This document shows, in pieces, positions 7,454 to 14,676 of a DNA stretch of 34,927 nucleotides. The stretch comes from CAYJRR01 sp964372275 [NCBI: uncultured bacterium]. GTDB lineage: Bacteria > CAYJRR01. A program made the position numbers and the translations under genes. The first letter of the stretch is position 1. Every line of letters begins with the position of its first letter. The stretch covers positions 1-34,927 of the forward strand of contig CAYJRR010000040.1 in assembly GCA_964372275.1 (NCBI GenBank), written 5' to 3'. The notes under the pieces were generated by a model. It was given only the letters and a program-made list of their open reading frames with translations. It did not search any database and was not told where the DNA came from.

Positions 7454-8328
7454 TTGTCCACCTTCAGGGCCTCCGGTCGGATCGAGGCCCGGTTCTCCTG
7501 ATACCACGACCACAGGCGGGCGATCCCCTCCCGCAACGGCGTCGGGCTCCACGAGGGGATCTCGGCCCGGAGCCGGCGGTTGTCGCCGCTGTATTCGGGC
7601 CCGAGCCCCGGCTCGGCGGCGACGATCGGCAGGCGCTTGCCCGTCACCGTAAGCACCAGCTCGGCGATCTCGCGCAGCTCCACTGCGCGGTCGGGGGTCA
7701 CGTTGTAGTCGCGGTGCTTCGGATCGTGCGCGAGGAGGTGGTCGATCACCGGCGCCAGGTCGTCGACCCAGACGTAGTCGAAGCGTCGGTTCCGCTTCAG
7801 GGTGAGCGGCAGGTCGAACAGCGCCTTGCAGAGGCAGTTGGAGACGAAGCGGATCTCCCAGTCCTCGTGGGGGCCGTAGACGCCGAAGGGACGCAGGTGG
7901 ACGCCGCGCGGATGGGACATCGCGAGCCGCGCGATCTCGAACTTGGAGCGCGACGCCTCGTCCTCCGGGACGTGCGCGCCGAAGCGCTCCTCCGGCATCT
8001 TGGGGGCGTAGTGCCGGGGGTCGTATTCGGCGCCGCTCCCCAGCACCACCAGCCGCCGGAGCGGGTCGGCATGGCGGAGGAGGTTCCCGAACATGCGCCG
8101 GTTGCGCTCTCCAAGGTCGGCGACGGGCGGCGCGTTGCGGTGGCCCGGCGTCGTCGCCGCGTGCACCACCGCGTCGACCCGGTTGTCGGCGAACCAGCGG
8201 TCGATCGACCGCTCGTCGGCGAGGTCGAGCTCGGCGCGCGGCGGCGCCAGCACCTCGTGCCGTCCCGCGAGCGACACGCGGAGGTTCCTCCCGATAAACC
8301 CCGAGCCGCCGGTCAACAGCACCCGCAT
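7450..8328 (-). CDS. NAD-dependent epimerase/reductase-like, catalytic Tyr missing
   Basis: A 292-residue extended SDR with TGGSGFIGRN at residues 6-15 (nucleotide binding), LGSGAEYD (97-103), LRPFGVYGPHEDWEIRFVSN and the C-terminal FDYVWVDDL. The last features match an O-antigen-cluster epimerase/reductase group that acts on nucleotide sugars. Next to rfbF it could be the C4 reductase making an abequose- or paratose-like sugar. However, the YxxxK motif reads ASRSK, with Ala125 where the catalytic Tyr should be and Lys129 retained. The enzyme may be inactive, binding-only or mechanistically different. It starts 4 bp after the aldolase-like gene and overlaps rfbF by 4 bp. Confidence 0.75.
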   Translation of the reverse strand: MRVLLTGGSGFIGRNLRVSLAGRHEVLAPPRAELDLADERSIDRWFADNRVDAVVHAATTPGHRNAPPVADLGERNRRMFGNLLRHADPLRRLVVLGSGAEYDPRHYAPKMPEERFGAHVPEDEASRSKFEIARLAMSHPRGVHLRPFGVYGPHEDWEIRFVSNCLCKALFDLPLTLKRNRRFDYVWVDDLAPVIDHLLAHDPKHRDYNVTPDRAVELREIAELVLTVTGKRLPIVAAEPGLGPEYSGDNRRLRAEIPSWSPTPLREGIARLWSWYQENRASIRPEALKVDK

Positions 8329-8332
8329 CGCG

Positions 8333-9154
8333 TCAGTTCTTCAGAACCGTGATCCCGAGCGCGTCCATCGCCCGGCGATAGCGCTGCTCGAGCAGCTCGA
8401 TACGCGACCGGTCCTCGTTCGCGATCAGGCCGTAGTAGTCGCGCTTGTTCTTGAGCCACAAGAGCTCGAACTCGACCGCCTTGAGCGTCCCGTGGTGAGC
8501 CTGCTCGCCGAGCGCGGCGGGGCAGCGGAAGATCACCTTGCGCGTCTCGTAGTAGTCGAGCTGCCCGGCCTGCAATGCGCGGAACGACGGCAACGAATCG
8601 GCGGAGACCCCGCCCCCCACGGCGCAGACCAGATTCCGCTTCTTGGCCTTGGCGAACACCTCGGCGACAAGCCGCATGATCGCCTCGCCGTTCACCTCTT
8701 CCCGGGAGAGTCCCATCGATCCGGCGAGATCGACCCGCCCCACGATCACGCCGTTCAGCACCTCGATCGCCGGATCGTCGAGCATGCGGTCGAAGCTCTT
8801 GATCGCGTCGTGGGTCTCGACGTTGATCGCCGCCACCACCTCCTGGCGCTCCTCCTCCGGAAAGACGGCGGTGAACGACTTGAGGAACTTCTTCAGGGCG
8901 TAGGGGGTCTCCACCATCGGCGCCACGATGCGCGAGACGCCGATCGTCCGCGCCTCGTACATGTCGCGCAACGCTTCGCAGCCGCCGATCTTCAGGGTCA
9001 AGGGGAGGTCGGCCCGCATCAGGACCTCCTTCAAACGGAGCGCCTCCTCCAGGCGCGTCCCTTCCGCCTCGAACTCCGCCTTCACCCCGACGACGTGGTG
9101 GTGCTGGCGGAGGTCGGCGAGGAGCTCGACCATCTTGCGCTCGATGCGATTCAC
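8333..9154 (-). CDS. HpcH/HpaI aldolase/citrate lyase-family protein
   Basis: A 273-residue TIM-barrel protein. It has KAEFEAEGTR (about 25-34), TLKIGGCEALRD (about 53-64), APMVETPYALKKF (about 77-89), NVETHDA and VGRVDLAGSMGL (about 138-149). These are the metal and pyruvate-binding features of the HpcH/HpaI superfamily, whose members make or cleave C-C bonds of 2-keto acids. The GTG start overlaps the neuB-like stop (GTGA). This type of protein tends to sit beside NeuB-like synthases in surface-sugar clusters. Its partner substrate is probably the keto acid made by that neighbour, but the reaction is not established. Confidence 0.8.
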   Translation of the reverse strand: MNRIERKMVELLADLRQHHHVVGVKAEFEAEGTRLEEALRLKEVLMRADLPLTLKIGGCEALRDMYEARTIGVSRIVAPMVETPYALKKFLKSFTAVFPEEERQEVVAAINVETHDAIKSFDRMLDDPAIEVLNGVIVGRVDLAGSMGLSREEVNGEAIMRLVAEVFAKAKKRNLVCAVGGGVSADSLPSFRALQAGQLDYYETRKVIFRCPAALGEQAHHGTLKAVEFELLWLKNKRDYYGLIANEDRSRIELLEQRYRRAMDALGITVLKN

Positions 9155-10233
9155 AAGCCTCTCCGCTCGATCAGCGCGCGCAGCGACGGGTTCTGCGAAT
9201 AGGGGTTGTTCTCGAAGGCGTCGATCTTGACCGGCGCGTCCTTGGCCACCGCCTTGGTCAGCACCTCGCCCGACACCAGCTCCCGGCAGGAGAGCTGCCC
9301 CTTCTGCAGAGGGACGGCGAGGTAGACGTCCTTCTCGGTGATGGCGTGACCGGCCGGCAGGTCTCTCGCCGCGTAGACGCCGCGCACCAGGGCGTCCAGG
9401 TACTGGATCTCCTTCTCCGGCGGGATGCGCTTCTCGGTGCCCGGCGCGCCGCACATCTCCTTCACCTTGAGGAACGCCCGGAACCAGTTGTCGACGTTGT
9501 CGGGCCGCGAGCAGTAGGGAGAGACCTGCACGCCGTCCATGTCGATGTCGACGTGCCGCTCGAAGGTCCGCGCCCCCTTGGCATAGGCGATCACCATCGA
9601 GTAGGTCCAGTCGCGGTACTCGTGCGTCGAGAACCCGATCACGTTGTTCGGGTACCGCTTCTTGAGCCAGTCGATCTGGTTCATCTGCAGGTCCCAATCC
9701 TCGCTCGGATAGATCGAGACGCAGTGGTTGAGCGCGAGCGGGACGTGGCGGTTGCGGAAGAACTTCACCAGGTCGTCGATGTCCTTCGCCGACGAGCCGC
9801 CGGTCGAGGCGATCACCGGCTTGCGCGTCTTGGCGATCTTCTCGATCAGCACCCAGTCGTTGATGTCCGAGCTGGCGAGCTTCAAGAGGTCCATCTCCAG
9901 CTCTTCGCAGAAGTCGACCGACTTCTCGTCGAACGGCGTCGCCATCCGCAGGCAGTTGTTCTTGCGGATCGACTCCGACATCGTCGCCAGGTCCTCGCGG
10001 GACAGACGCGTGTCGAGCGTCTTCTTGATGTAGCGGACGTCGGAGCGGTTCCGGAACTCCTTGTGGATGAAGGTGTCGACGTCCCGGATCTGGAGCTTGA
10101 TCGCCGCCTTCACCCCGTTGTAGCGGACGACCTTGGAGAAGTCGTGGACGATCTTCAGTCCGCGTTCGAGCTTGCCGAGGTGGTTGTTGGCCAGCTCGAG
10201 GACGAACAGCTCGTGGAAGATTTCGTCGTTCAC
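9151..10233 (-). CDS. NeuB-family sialic acid synthase-like protein with SAF domain
   Basis: A 360-residue protein. The TIM-barrel part opens with LFVLELANNHLG (residues 9-20) and contains LLKLASSDIND (116-126, Lys118), STGG (143-146) and FERHVDID (224-231, His227). A C-terminal SAF (antifreeze-like) domain runs from about 285 to 345 (YAARDLPAGHAITEKDV). NeuB enzymes condense phosphoenolpyruvate with an aldose to give nonulosonic acids. FERH in place of the usual EKH and NNHLG in place of NHNG mark a divergent subfamily, so the acceptor may not be an acylated aminohexose. No CMP-sugar synthetase lies nearby. The GTG start has AGGG about 8 nt upstream and follows the GtrA stop by 10 bp. Confidence 0.85.
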   Translation of the reverse strand: MNDEIFHELFVLELANNHLGKLERGLKIVHDFSKVVRYNGVKAAIKLQIRDVDTFIHKEFRNRSDVRYIKKTLDTRLSREDLATMSESIRKNNCLRMATPFDEKSVDFCEELEMDLLKLASSDINDWVLIEKIAKTRKPVIASTGGSSAKDIDDLVKFFRNRHVPLALNHCVSIYPSEDWDLQMNQIDWLKKRYPNNVIGFSTHEYRDWTYSMVIAYAKGARTFERHVDIDMDGVQVSPYCSRPDNVDNWFRAFLKVKEMCGAPGTEKRIPPEKEIQYLDALVRGVYAARDLPAGHAITEKDVYLAVPLQKGQLSCRELVSGEVLTKAVAKDAPVKIDAFENNPYSQNPSLRALIERRGL

Positions 10234-10243
10234 CGGCGATCCC

Positions 10244-10642
10244 TCAGGCGCGGAACGAGAAGCGGTCGTGGAAGAGGTAGCCTACCACCGCCGTCAGCGC
10301 CACCAACAAGCCCTGGGCCAGCGGCGGCCACAGCCCCGCGCCCTGCACCAGGAGCGGCAGCGCGATCGCGTTGAACCCGAAGGTCGACATCTGGACCATC
10401 AGGAAACGCGGTGCCGAGCGGCGCACCGGCGCCTCGCGGCCGAAGACGAAGAGGCGATAGCCGAGGTAGGCGTTGGTCACCGCCAGCACGTGCCCGATCA
10501 CCAGCACCGCCATGTAGTGCAGGCCGATCGGGCGGGTGGCGAGGAAGATCCCGGTGAAGGCGAGCCACCCGAACAGCGTGTTCCACCCGCCGACGATCAG
10601 GAAACGCACCTGCTTGGCGGCGAGGAGCTCGGCGACGGTCAA
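10244..10642 (-). CDS. GtrA-family membrane protein
   Basis: A 132-residue protein with four hydrophobic helices. It opens with VRFLIVGGWNTLFGW and contains HVLAVTNAYLGYRLFVF and FLMVQMSTFGFNAIALPLLV. This is the GtrA/DPMS topology. Members act with a GT2 polyprenyl-phosphate glycosyltransferase, helping flip or present the lipid-linked sugar. The neighbour at 10639 is exactly such a GT2. The TTG start (CAA 10640-10642 on the plus strand) overlaps the GT2 stop as TTGA, the best-supported start in this frame. Confidence 0.88.
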   Translation of the reverse strand: MTVAELLAAKQVRFLIVGGWNTLFGWLAFTGIFLATRPIGLHYMAVLVIGHVLAVTNAYLGYRLFVFGREAPVRRSAPRFLMVQMSTFGFNAIALPLLVQGAGLWPPLAQGLLVALTAVVGYLFHDRFSFRA

Positions 10643-11571
10643 AGTCCGAGCGTCTCCTTCACGATGAAGTTCGGCCGCTCCTTCACCTCTTCGTAGATCA
10701 GGCCGACGTATTCGGCCATCACCCCGAGGCTGGTGAAGAGGAAGCCGAACATCAACAACATGATCCCGACGATCGTGCCGAACCCGTCGAACGGGACCCC
10801 CTGCGCGAAGGCGCGATAGACGACGAGCGCCAGGAGCACGAAGGCGAAGGCCGACAGCCCGACACCGAGTAGCGTGATCGCGCGCAGCGGCAGGTAGGTG
10901 TGGGCGAAGATCCCCTTGGTCGCGAGGCTCAACACCCCCAGCGTGTTCGCATGCGACGTGCCGGAGAACCGTGCCGGCCGCTCGCACTCGATCCCCGTCG
11001 AACGGAAGCCGGCCCAGACGAACAGTCCGCGGACGAAGCGGTTCCGCTCCTGCATCCCGTTGATCGTCTGGTAGACCCGGCGGTCGACGAGGCGGAAGTC
11101 GCTCACGTTCCGCGGGAACAGACCGTCGGTCATCTTGTTGAGGACCCAGTAGAACAGCTCCGAATTGATGCGCCGGAGAAGGCTCGAACCGTGCCGCTTG
11201 GTCACGATCTGGTAGACGTTCTCGTACCCCTCCTCCCACTTCCGGAGGAACTGCGTGATCAGCTCCGGCGGATCCCGCAGCGCCGCGGTCATCATCACCG
11301 CCGCGTCGCCGGTCGCCAGGCTCAAGCCCGCGGTGATCCCGCCGTCCATCCGGAAGTTACGCGAGAGCCGCACCATCTTGAACCGCGGATCGCGCCGGTG
11401 CAGCGCGACCATCTTTTCGTAGGTGCCGTCGTGCGATCCGTTCTCGATCAGCAGCACCTCGAAGTCGTAGCGGTCGTTCTCGGCAAAAACCGCCGCCAGG
11501 CGCCGCCCGAGCTCGTCGATGTTCCCCTCTTCGTTGTAGGCGGGGATGACGACCGAGATCCGCTTCTTCAA
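10639..11571 (-). CDS. DPM1-like GT2 glycosyltransferase with degenerate DXD
   Basis: A 310-residue protein. A GT-A domain starts with ISVVIPAYNEEGNIDEL, and two C-terminal transmembrane helices follow (about 235-258 and 270-295). This is the layout of polyprenyl-phosphate sugar transferases such as GtrB and DPM1 relatives. Two catalytic motifs are altered. The usual DDGS/DGS reads IENGSHDGT (42-50). The usual DADLQDPP reads TAALRDPP (95-102), so both Asp residues of the DXD motif are gone. It may act as an inactive partner or use different metal ligands. The TTG start (11571) has GGAGGAG 6 nt upstream and overlaps the kinase stop (TTGA). GtrA follows, overlapping by 4 bp. Confidence 0.85.
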   Translation of the reverse strand: MKKRISVVIPAYNEEGNIDELGRRLAAVFAENDRYDFEVLLIENGSHDGTYEKMVALHRRDPRFKMVRLSRNFRMDGGITAGLSLATGDAAVMMTAALRDPPELITQFLRKWEEGYENVYQIVTKRHGSSLLRRINSELFYWVLNKMTDGLFPRNVSDFRLVDRRVYQTINGMQERNRFVRGLFVWAGFRSTGIECERPARFSGTSHANTLGVLSLATKGIFAHTYLPLRAITLLGVGLSAFAFVLLALVVYRAFAQGVPFDGFGTIVGIMLLMFGFLFTSLGVMAEYVGLIYEEVKERPNFIVKETLGL

Positions 11572-12917
11572 ACGGGCTCCTCCGGGGTGGACGCGTCGCA
11601 GGATACACCGGCCGCCAGGCGCCCGATCGCCTCGTCGACGTGGCCGACCCGACCGGTCCACCGGAGCGCGAGCGCGAGCAGGCCGACCAGCGTGTCCTCG
11701 GAGGCGGGGGCGAGCGCGATCTCCCCCGGGAGGCCGGACCGGATCTCCGCCCGGAGGGCCTCCGACCTCCGCGCCAGCCCGCCGGACAGGAGCACGCGCC
11801 GCCAGCCGCCACCGGGGAACAGGCGCGCGGCGGCGTCGGCGTAGCGCGCCGCCATGTCGCGAAACGCGGCGCGCATCACCGCGCCCGCCGGCTCGCGCGC
11901 GAGCCACGCACGGGCGAGCGCCGGACCGCCGTCGATCAGCGACGCCAGATCGACCGGCGCGCCCGCCGCGGCGACCTCCGCCGCACGCAGCAGGTCGGCC
12001 CAGCCGCGTCCACTTGCTTCGACGAGGATTCGCAGCACACGGCCGGCCGGAAGATGGGTCACGGTGCGAAGCCAGCCGCCGTCGAAGAAAGGACGAAGCT
12101 GCCAATCCCCCGCCTCCGCCGATCCGACGCGCCGGCTCGCCTGGGAGCCGGTGGCGATGTTGAGCGACAGCTCCCCTTCGCGGAGGAGGCTCCCCAAGAG
12201 TGCCGCCTGCTGGTCCCCGACCGGCGTGTAGACCGGACGCTCGCGGCCGCCGGCGCGCATCCGACCGACGACGGTACCGGCCGGCACGACGCGCGGCCAG
12301 CGGGCCCGATCGAGCCCCAGGCGCGCGATCACCCCGGCGTGCCACGCGCCGGCGCGAAGGTCGAAGCTCCCGAGCGCCGCCGCGTGGGTCGCTTCGATCG
12401 TCGTTTCCCGCACCCCGCACAGCCGCGCGACGACGTAGTCGCCGAGCGCCGCGACCTCGACGCCGTCCGGCACGCCACCCATCGCGAACAGCGTCGCCAC
12501 CGCGATCCCGGCGCGCGTCTCGTTCCCGAGCGCCTGCCGCTCCCCGTCGGACAGCCTCGCCCGCAACGCGTCGAGGTGGGTGTCGGCCCCCGCGCCGTGC
12601 CGCTCCAGCGCCCGGCGGTCCTGCCACGAGACGTAGCGCGAACGGGCCCGCCCGTCGTCGGCGAGCAGCACGAACCCGTGCATCTGGTTGCAGAGGACGA
12701 TCCCCTCCGCGTCCGGCGCGAGCGCGGCCAGGCGGTCGATCGCGGCGCGGGCGGCGGCGACGATCGCCTCCGGGTCGACCTCCTTGTGCCCGGGCGGAAG
12801 CCCCTCCTCGAACGCCGGGAACGGCTCGCGCGCGACCGCCCGCACCGCCGGCCGATCGAGGTCGACGAGCGCCGATTTGAGGAAGGTGCCCCCCAGGTCA
12901 AGGGCGATCAAAGACAT
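11568..12917 (-). CDS. FGGY-family carbohydrate kinase
   Basis: A 449-residue ASKHA kinase. Phosphate-1 motif: LIALDLGGTFLKSAL (residues 3-17). The central region has QMHGFVLL and VSWQDRR. The catalytic base region is VGDQQAALLG (about 238-247) and the adenosine motif is VLLSGGLARRSEAL. This matches FGGY kinases of the xylulokinase/sedoheptulokinase branch, which phosphorylate a primary hydroxyl of a ketose or polyol. Placed directly after an AroB-like cyclase that would need a phosphorylated ketose, it may supply that substrate or phosphorylate the cyclitol product. It overlaps the cyclase gene by 20 bp and the GT2 gene by 4 bp. Confidence 0.88.
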   Translation of the reverse strand: MSLIALDLGGTFLKSALVDLDRPAVRAVAREPFPAFEEGLPPGHKEVDPEAIVAAARAAIDRLAALAPDAEGIVLCNQMHGFVLLADDGRARSRYVSWQDRRALERHGAGADTHLDALRARLSDGERQALGNETRAGIAVATLFAMGGVPDGVEVAALGDYVVARLCGVRETTIEATHAAALGSFDLRAGAWHAGVIARLGLDRARWPRVVPAGTVVGRMRAGGRERPVYTPVGDQQAALLGSLLREGELSLNIATGSQASRRVGSAEAGDWQLRPFFDGGWLRTVTHLPAGRVLRILVEASGRGWADLLRAAEVAAAGAPVDLASLIDGGPALARAWLAREPAGAVMRAAFRDMAARYADAAARLFPGGGWRRVLLSGGLARRSEALRAEIRSGLPGEIALAPASEDTLVGLLALALRWTGRVGHVDEAIGRLAAGVSCDASTPEEPV

Positions 12918-13989
12918 CGTGCGCGTCCAGGTATTCGGCGACGTGCGCGTCGAGCGCGGCGTCGAACGGCGTCGGAACGATCCGGAGGCTCCCGGGCCGC
13001 TCCAGGAGCGCCAGGCTCACCTGACCACCGGCCACCTTCTTGTCGCGCCGGGCCGCGGCGATCAGCGCCGCCGCCGCGATCGCCGGCTTCGGACAGCGGA
13101 GGTGCCGCGCGACGAAATCGTGCACCGCGTCGAACGTCCCGCGGTCGAGCATCCCTCGTTTCCAGGCGAGGAAGTTCACCAGGTCGATCCCCCACGCCAC
13201 CGCCAGGCCATGCGGCACCGCGTGTTCGGTGAGCGCCTCGAGCGCGTGCCCGAAGGTGTGCCCGTAGTTGAGGATGCGGCGGAGGTCCGTTTCGTACTCG
13301 TCCTCCTCGATCACCCGCTTCTTCACCCGCAAGCTCTCACCGATCCACTCGGCGAGCCGCGGCGTCCGCAGCCCCGCCGAGGCCACGTCGCGCGCGAACG
13401 CCGCGAACTGCGCCTCCGAGCCGGTCAGCATCAGCTTCAGGATCTCGCCGTGGCCGCTGGCCACGTCGCGGTCGTCGAGCGTGTCGACGAACGCGCTCGC
13501 GATCACCACCTTCGACGGCGAGTGGAAGGCGCCGACCTGGTTCTTGAAGCTTCCCAGATTGATGCCGCACTTGGCGCCGATGCAGCTGTCGGCCATCGAC
13601 AGGAGCGTCGTCGGGACGAGCCGCCAGGCGATCCCGCGGTAGTAGACGTGCGCCGCGAAGGTCACCAGGTCCTGCACGATCCCGCCGCCGACGGCGATCA
13701 GCGTCGTCCGCTTGGTCGCGTTCTGCGCCTGCATCCAGCGGAGCAGCCGTTCGACGCCGGCGAGCGTCTTTTCCTCCTCGGTCGCGTCGACGAGCCGCGT
13801 CGGCACCGCGCCCGTGAGGCTCGCCAGCGCCGCGCCGTGCAGCTCCGCGACCCGCCGGTCGATCACCGCGAGCGACTCGCCCGCGCGCACGGCCGCGGGC
13901 ACGTCGCCGACCGACGCCACGAACTCGACGGCGTAGTCCCCTCCAGCCGAGCGGATCCGGATCGGCTCTGGCGGGGCCGGGCGGCTCAC
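12898..13989 (-). CDS. AroB-like sugar phosphate cyclase
   Basis: A 363-residue protein of the dehydroquinate-synthase fold. The NAD-binding loop is AVGGGIVQDL (99-108), followed by PTTLLSMADSCIGAKCGINL (126-145, catalytic Lys140) and FKNQVGAFHSP. Metal ligands are likely Glu182 (GHGEILKL), His248 (GHTFGHALEA) and His260 (PHGLAVAW). True DHQ synthases usually read SSVGGKTGVN and LHGEAV here. These differences place it in the AroB-related sugar phosphate cyclase group, whose members convert keto-sugar phosphates into cyclitols (valiolone, inosose or similar). The substrate is not deducible. The GTG start overlaps the SDR stop (GTGA). Confidence 0.85.
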   Translation of the reverse strand: MSRPAPPEPIRIRSAGGDYAVEFVASVGDVPAAVRAGESLAVIDRRVAELHGAALASLTGAVPTRLVDATEEEKTLAGVERLLRWMQAQNATKRTTLIAVGGGIVQDLVTFAAHVYYRGIAWRLVPTTLLSMADSCIGAKCGINLGSFKNQVGAFHSPSKVVIASAFVDTLDDRDVASGHGEILKLMLTGSEAQFAAFARDVASAGLRTPRLAEWIGESLRVKKRVIEEDEYETDLRRILNYGHTFGHALEALTEHAVPHGLAVAWGIDLVNFLAWKRGMLDRGTFDAVHDFVARHLRCPKPAIAAAALIAAARRDKKVAGGQVSLALLERPGSLRIVPTPFDAALDAHVAEYLDAHDVFDRP

Positions 13990-14654
13990 TGGATGCTGAA
14001 TCCTCCGTCGATGACGACCACCTGGCCGGTGAGGTAGGTGTTGTTCTCCGACCCCAGGAACCACGCCAGCTCGGCGATCTCCTCCGGGCGGGCCAGGCGT
14101 TTGAGGGCCGTTTGCGCGGCGAGCGCCGCGATCTGGTCGGGCGGGTTGTTGCGGCGGGTGAGCTCGGTGTCGACGAACCCGGGGCAGATCGAGTTGACCA
14201 AGACGCCGCGCTCGCCGAGCTCCAGCGCCGCGGTCCGGGTCAACGCGTCGAGCCCCGACTTCGCCGCCGCGTAGGCGAAGCGCGACGGCTTGGCGAGGAT
14301 CGACCAGACCGAGCTGACGTTCACCACCCGCCCCCACCCGCGCGCCGCCATCGCCGGCGCGAATGCCTGGGTGAGCTGGAACGCGGCGGTGAGGTTGACG
14401 TCGATCGTCCGCCGCCAGTCCTCGAGCGGGATCGTCTCGATGCGGCCCAGCTTGTTCTCGCCGGCGTTGTTCACCAGCACGTCGACCTCGAGGCCGCGAT
14501 GTCCGTCGATCCAGGCGCGCACCCCCTCGGGCTTCGCGAGGTCGAGCTCCGCGCGCGGCGGGGCGACCACCTCGCAGCCCGCGCGCCCGAACCGTTCCCC
14601 GATCGCCCGGCCGATCCCGCGCGACGCCCCCGTCACCAGCACCCGCCGCTTCAT
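13986..14654 (-). CDS. Classical SDR oxidoreductase (FabG-like)
   Basis: A 222-residue classical short-chain dehydrogenase. It has VTGASRGIGRA near the N-terminus, LVNNAG, the catalytic Ser in VVNVSSVWS and the catalytic YxxxK in FAYAAAKSG. NSICPGFVDTEL and YLTGQVVVIDGGFSIQ complete the family pattern. The ATG at 14654 is preceded by GGAGGAAGG at about 5 nt. In this operon it most likely reduces or oxidises a ketone of the sugar or cyclitol intermediate and is not a fatty-acid enzyme. It starts 22 bp after the TPP-enzyme gene ends. Confidence 0.9.
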   Translation of the reverse strand: MKRRVLVTGASRGIGRAIGERFGRAGCEVVAPPRAELDLAKPEGVRAWIDGHRGLEVDVLVNNAGENKLGRIETIPLEDWRRTIDVNLTAAFQLTQAFAPAMAARGWGRVVNVSSVWSILAKPSRFAYAAAKSGLDALTRTAALELGERGVLVNSICPGFVDTELTRRNNPPDQIAALAAQTALKRLARPEEIAELAWFLGSENNTYLTGQVVVIDGGFSIQ

Positions 14655-14676
14655 CGAGCCTTCCTCCGCCGGCCCA

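Noticed and set aside
12898-13989. Housekeeping aroB (3-dehydroquinate synthase)
   Set aside because: The SSVGGK and LHGEAV motifs of true DHQ synthase are replaced, and the gene is embedded in a sugar operon; kept only as AroB-like.
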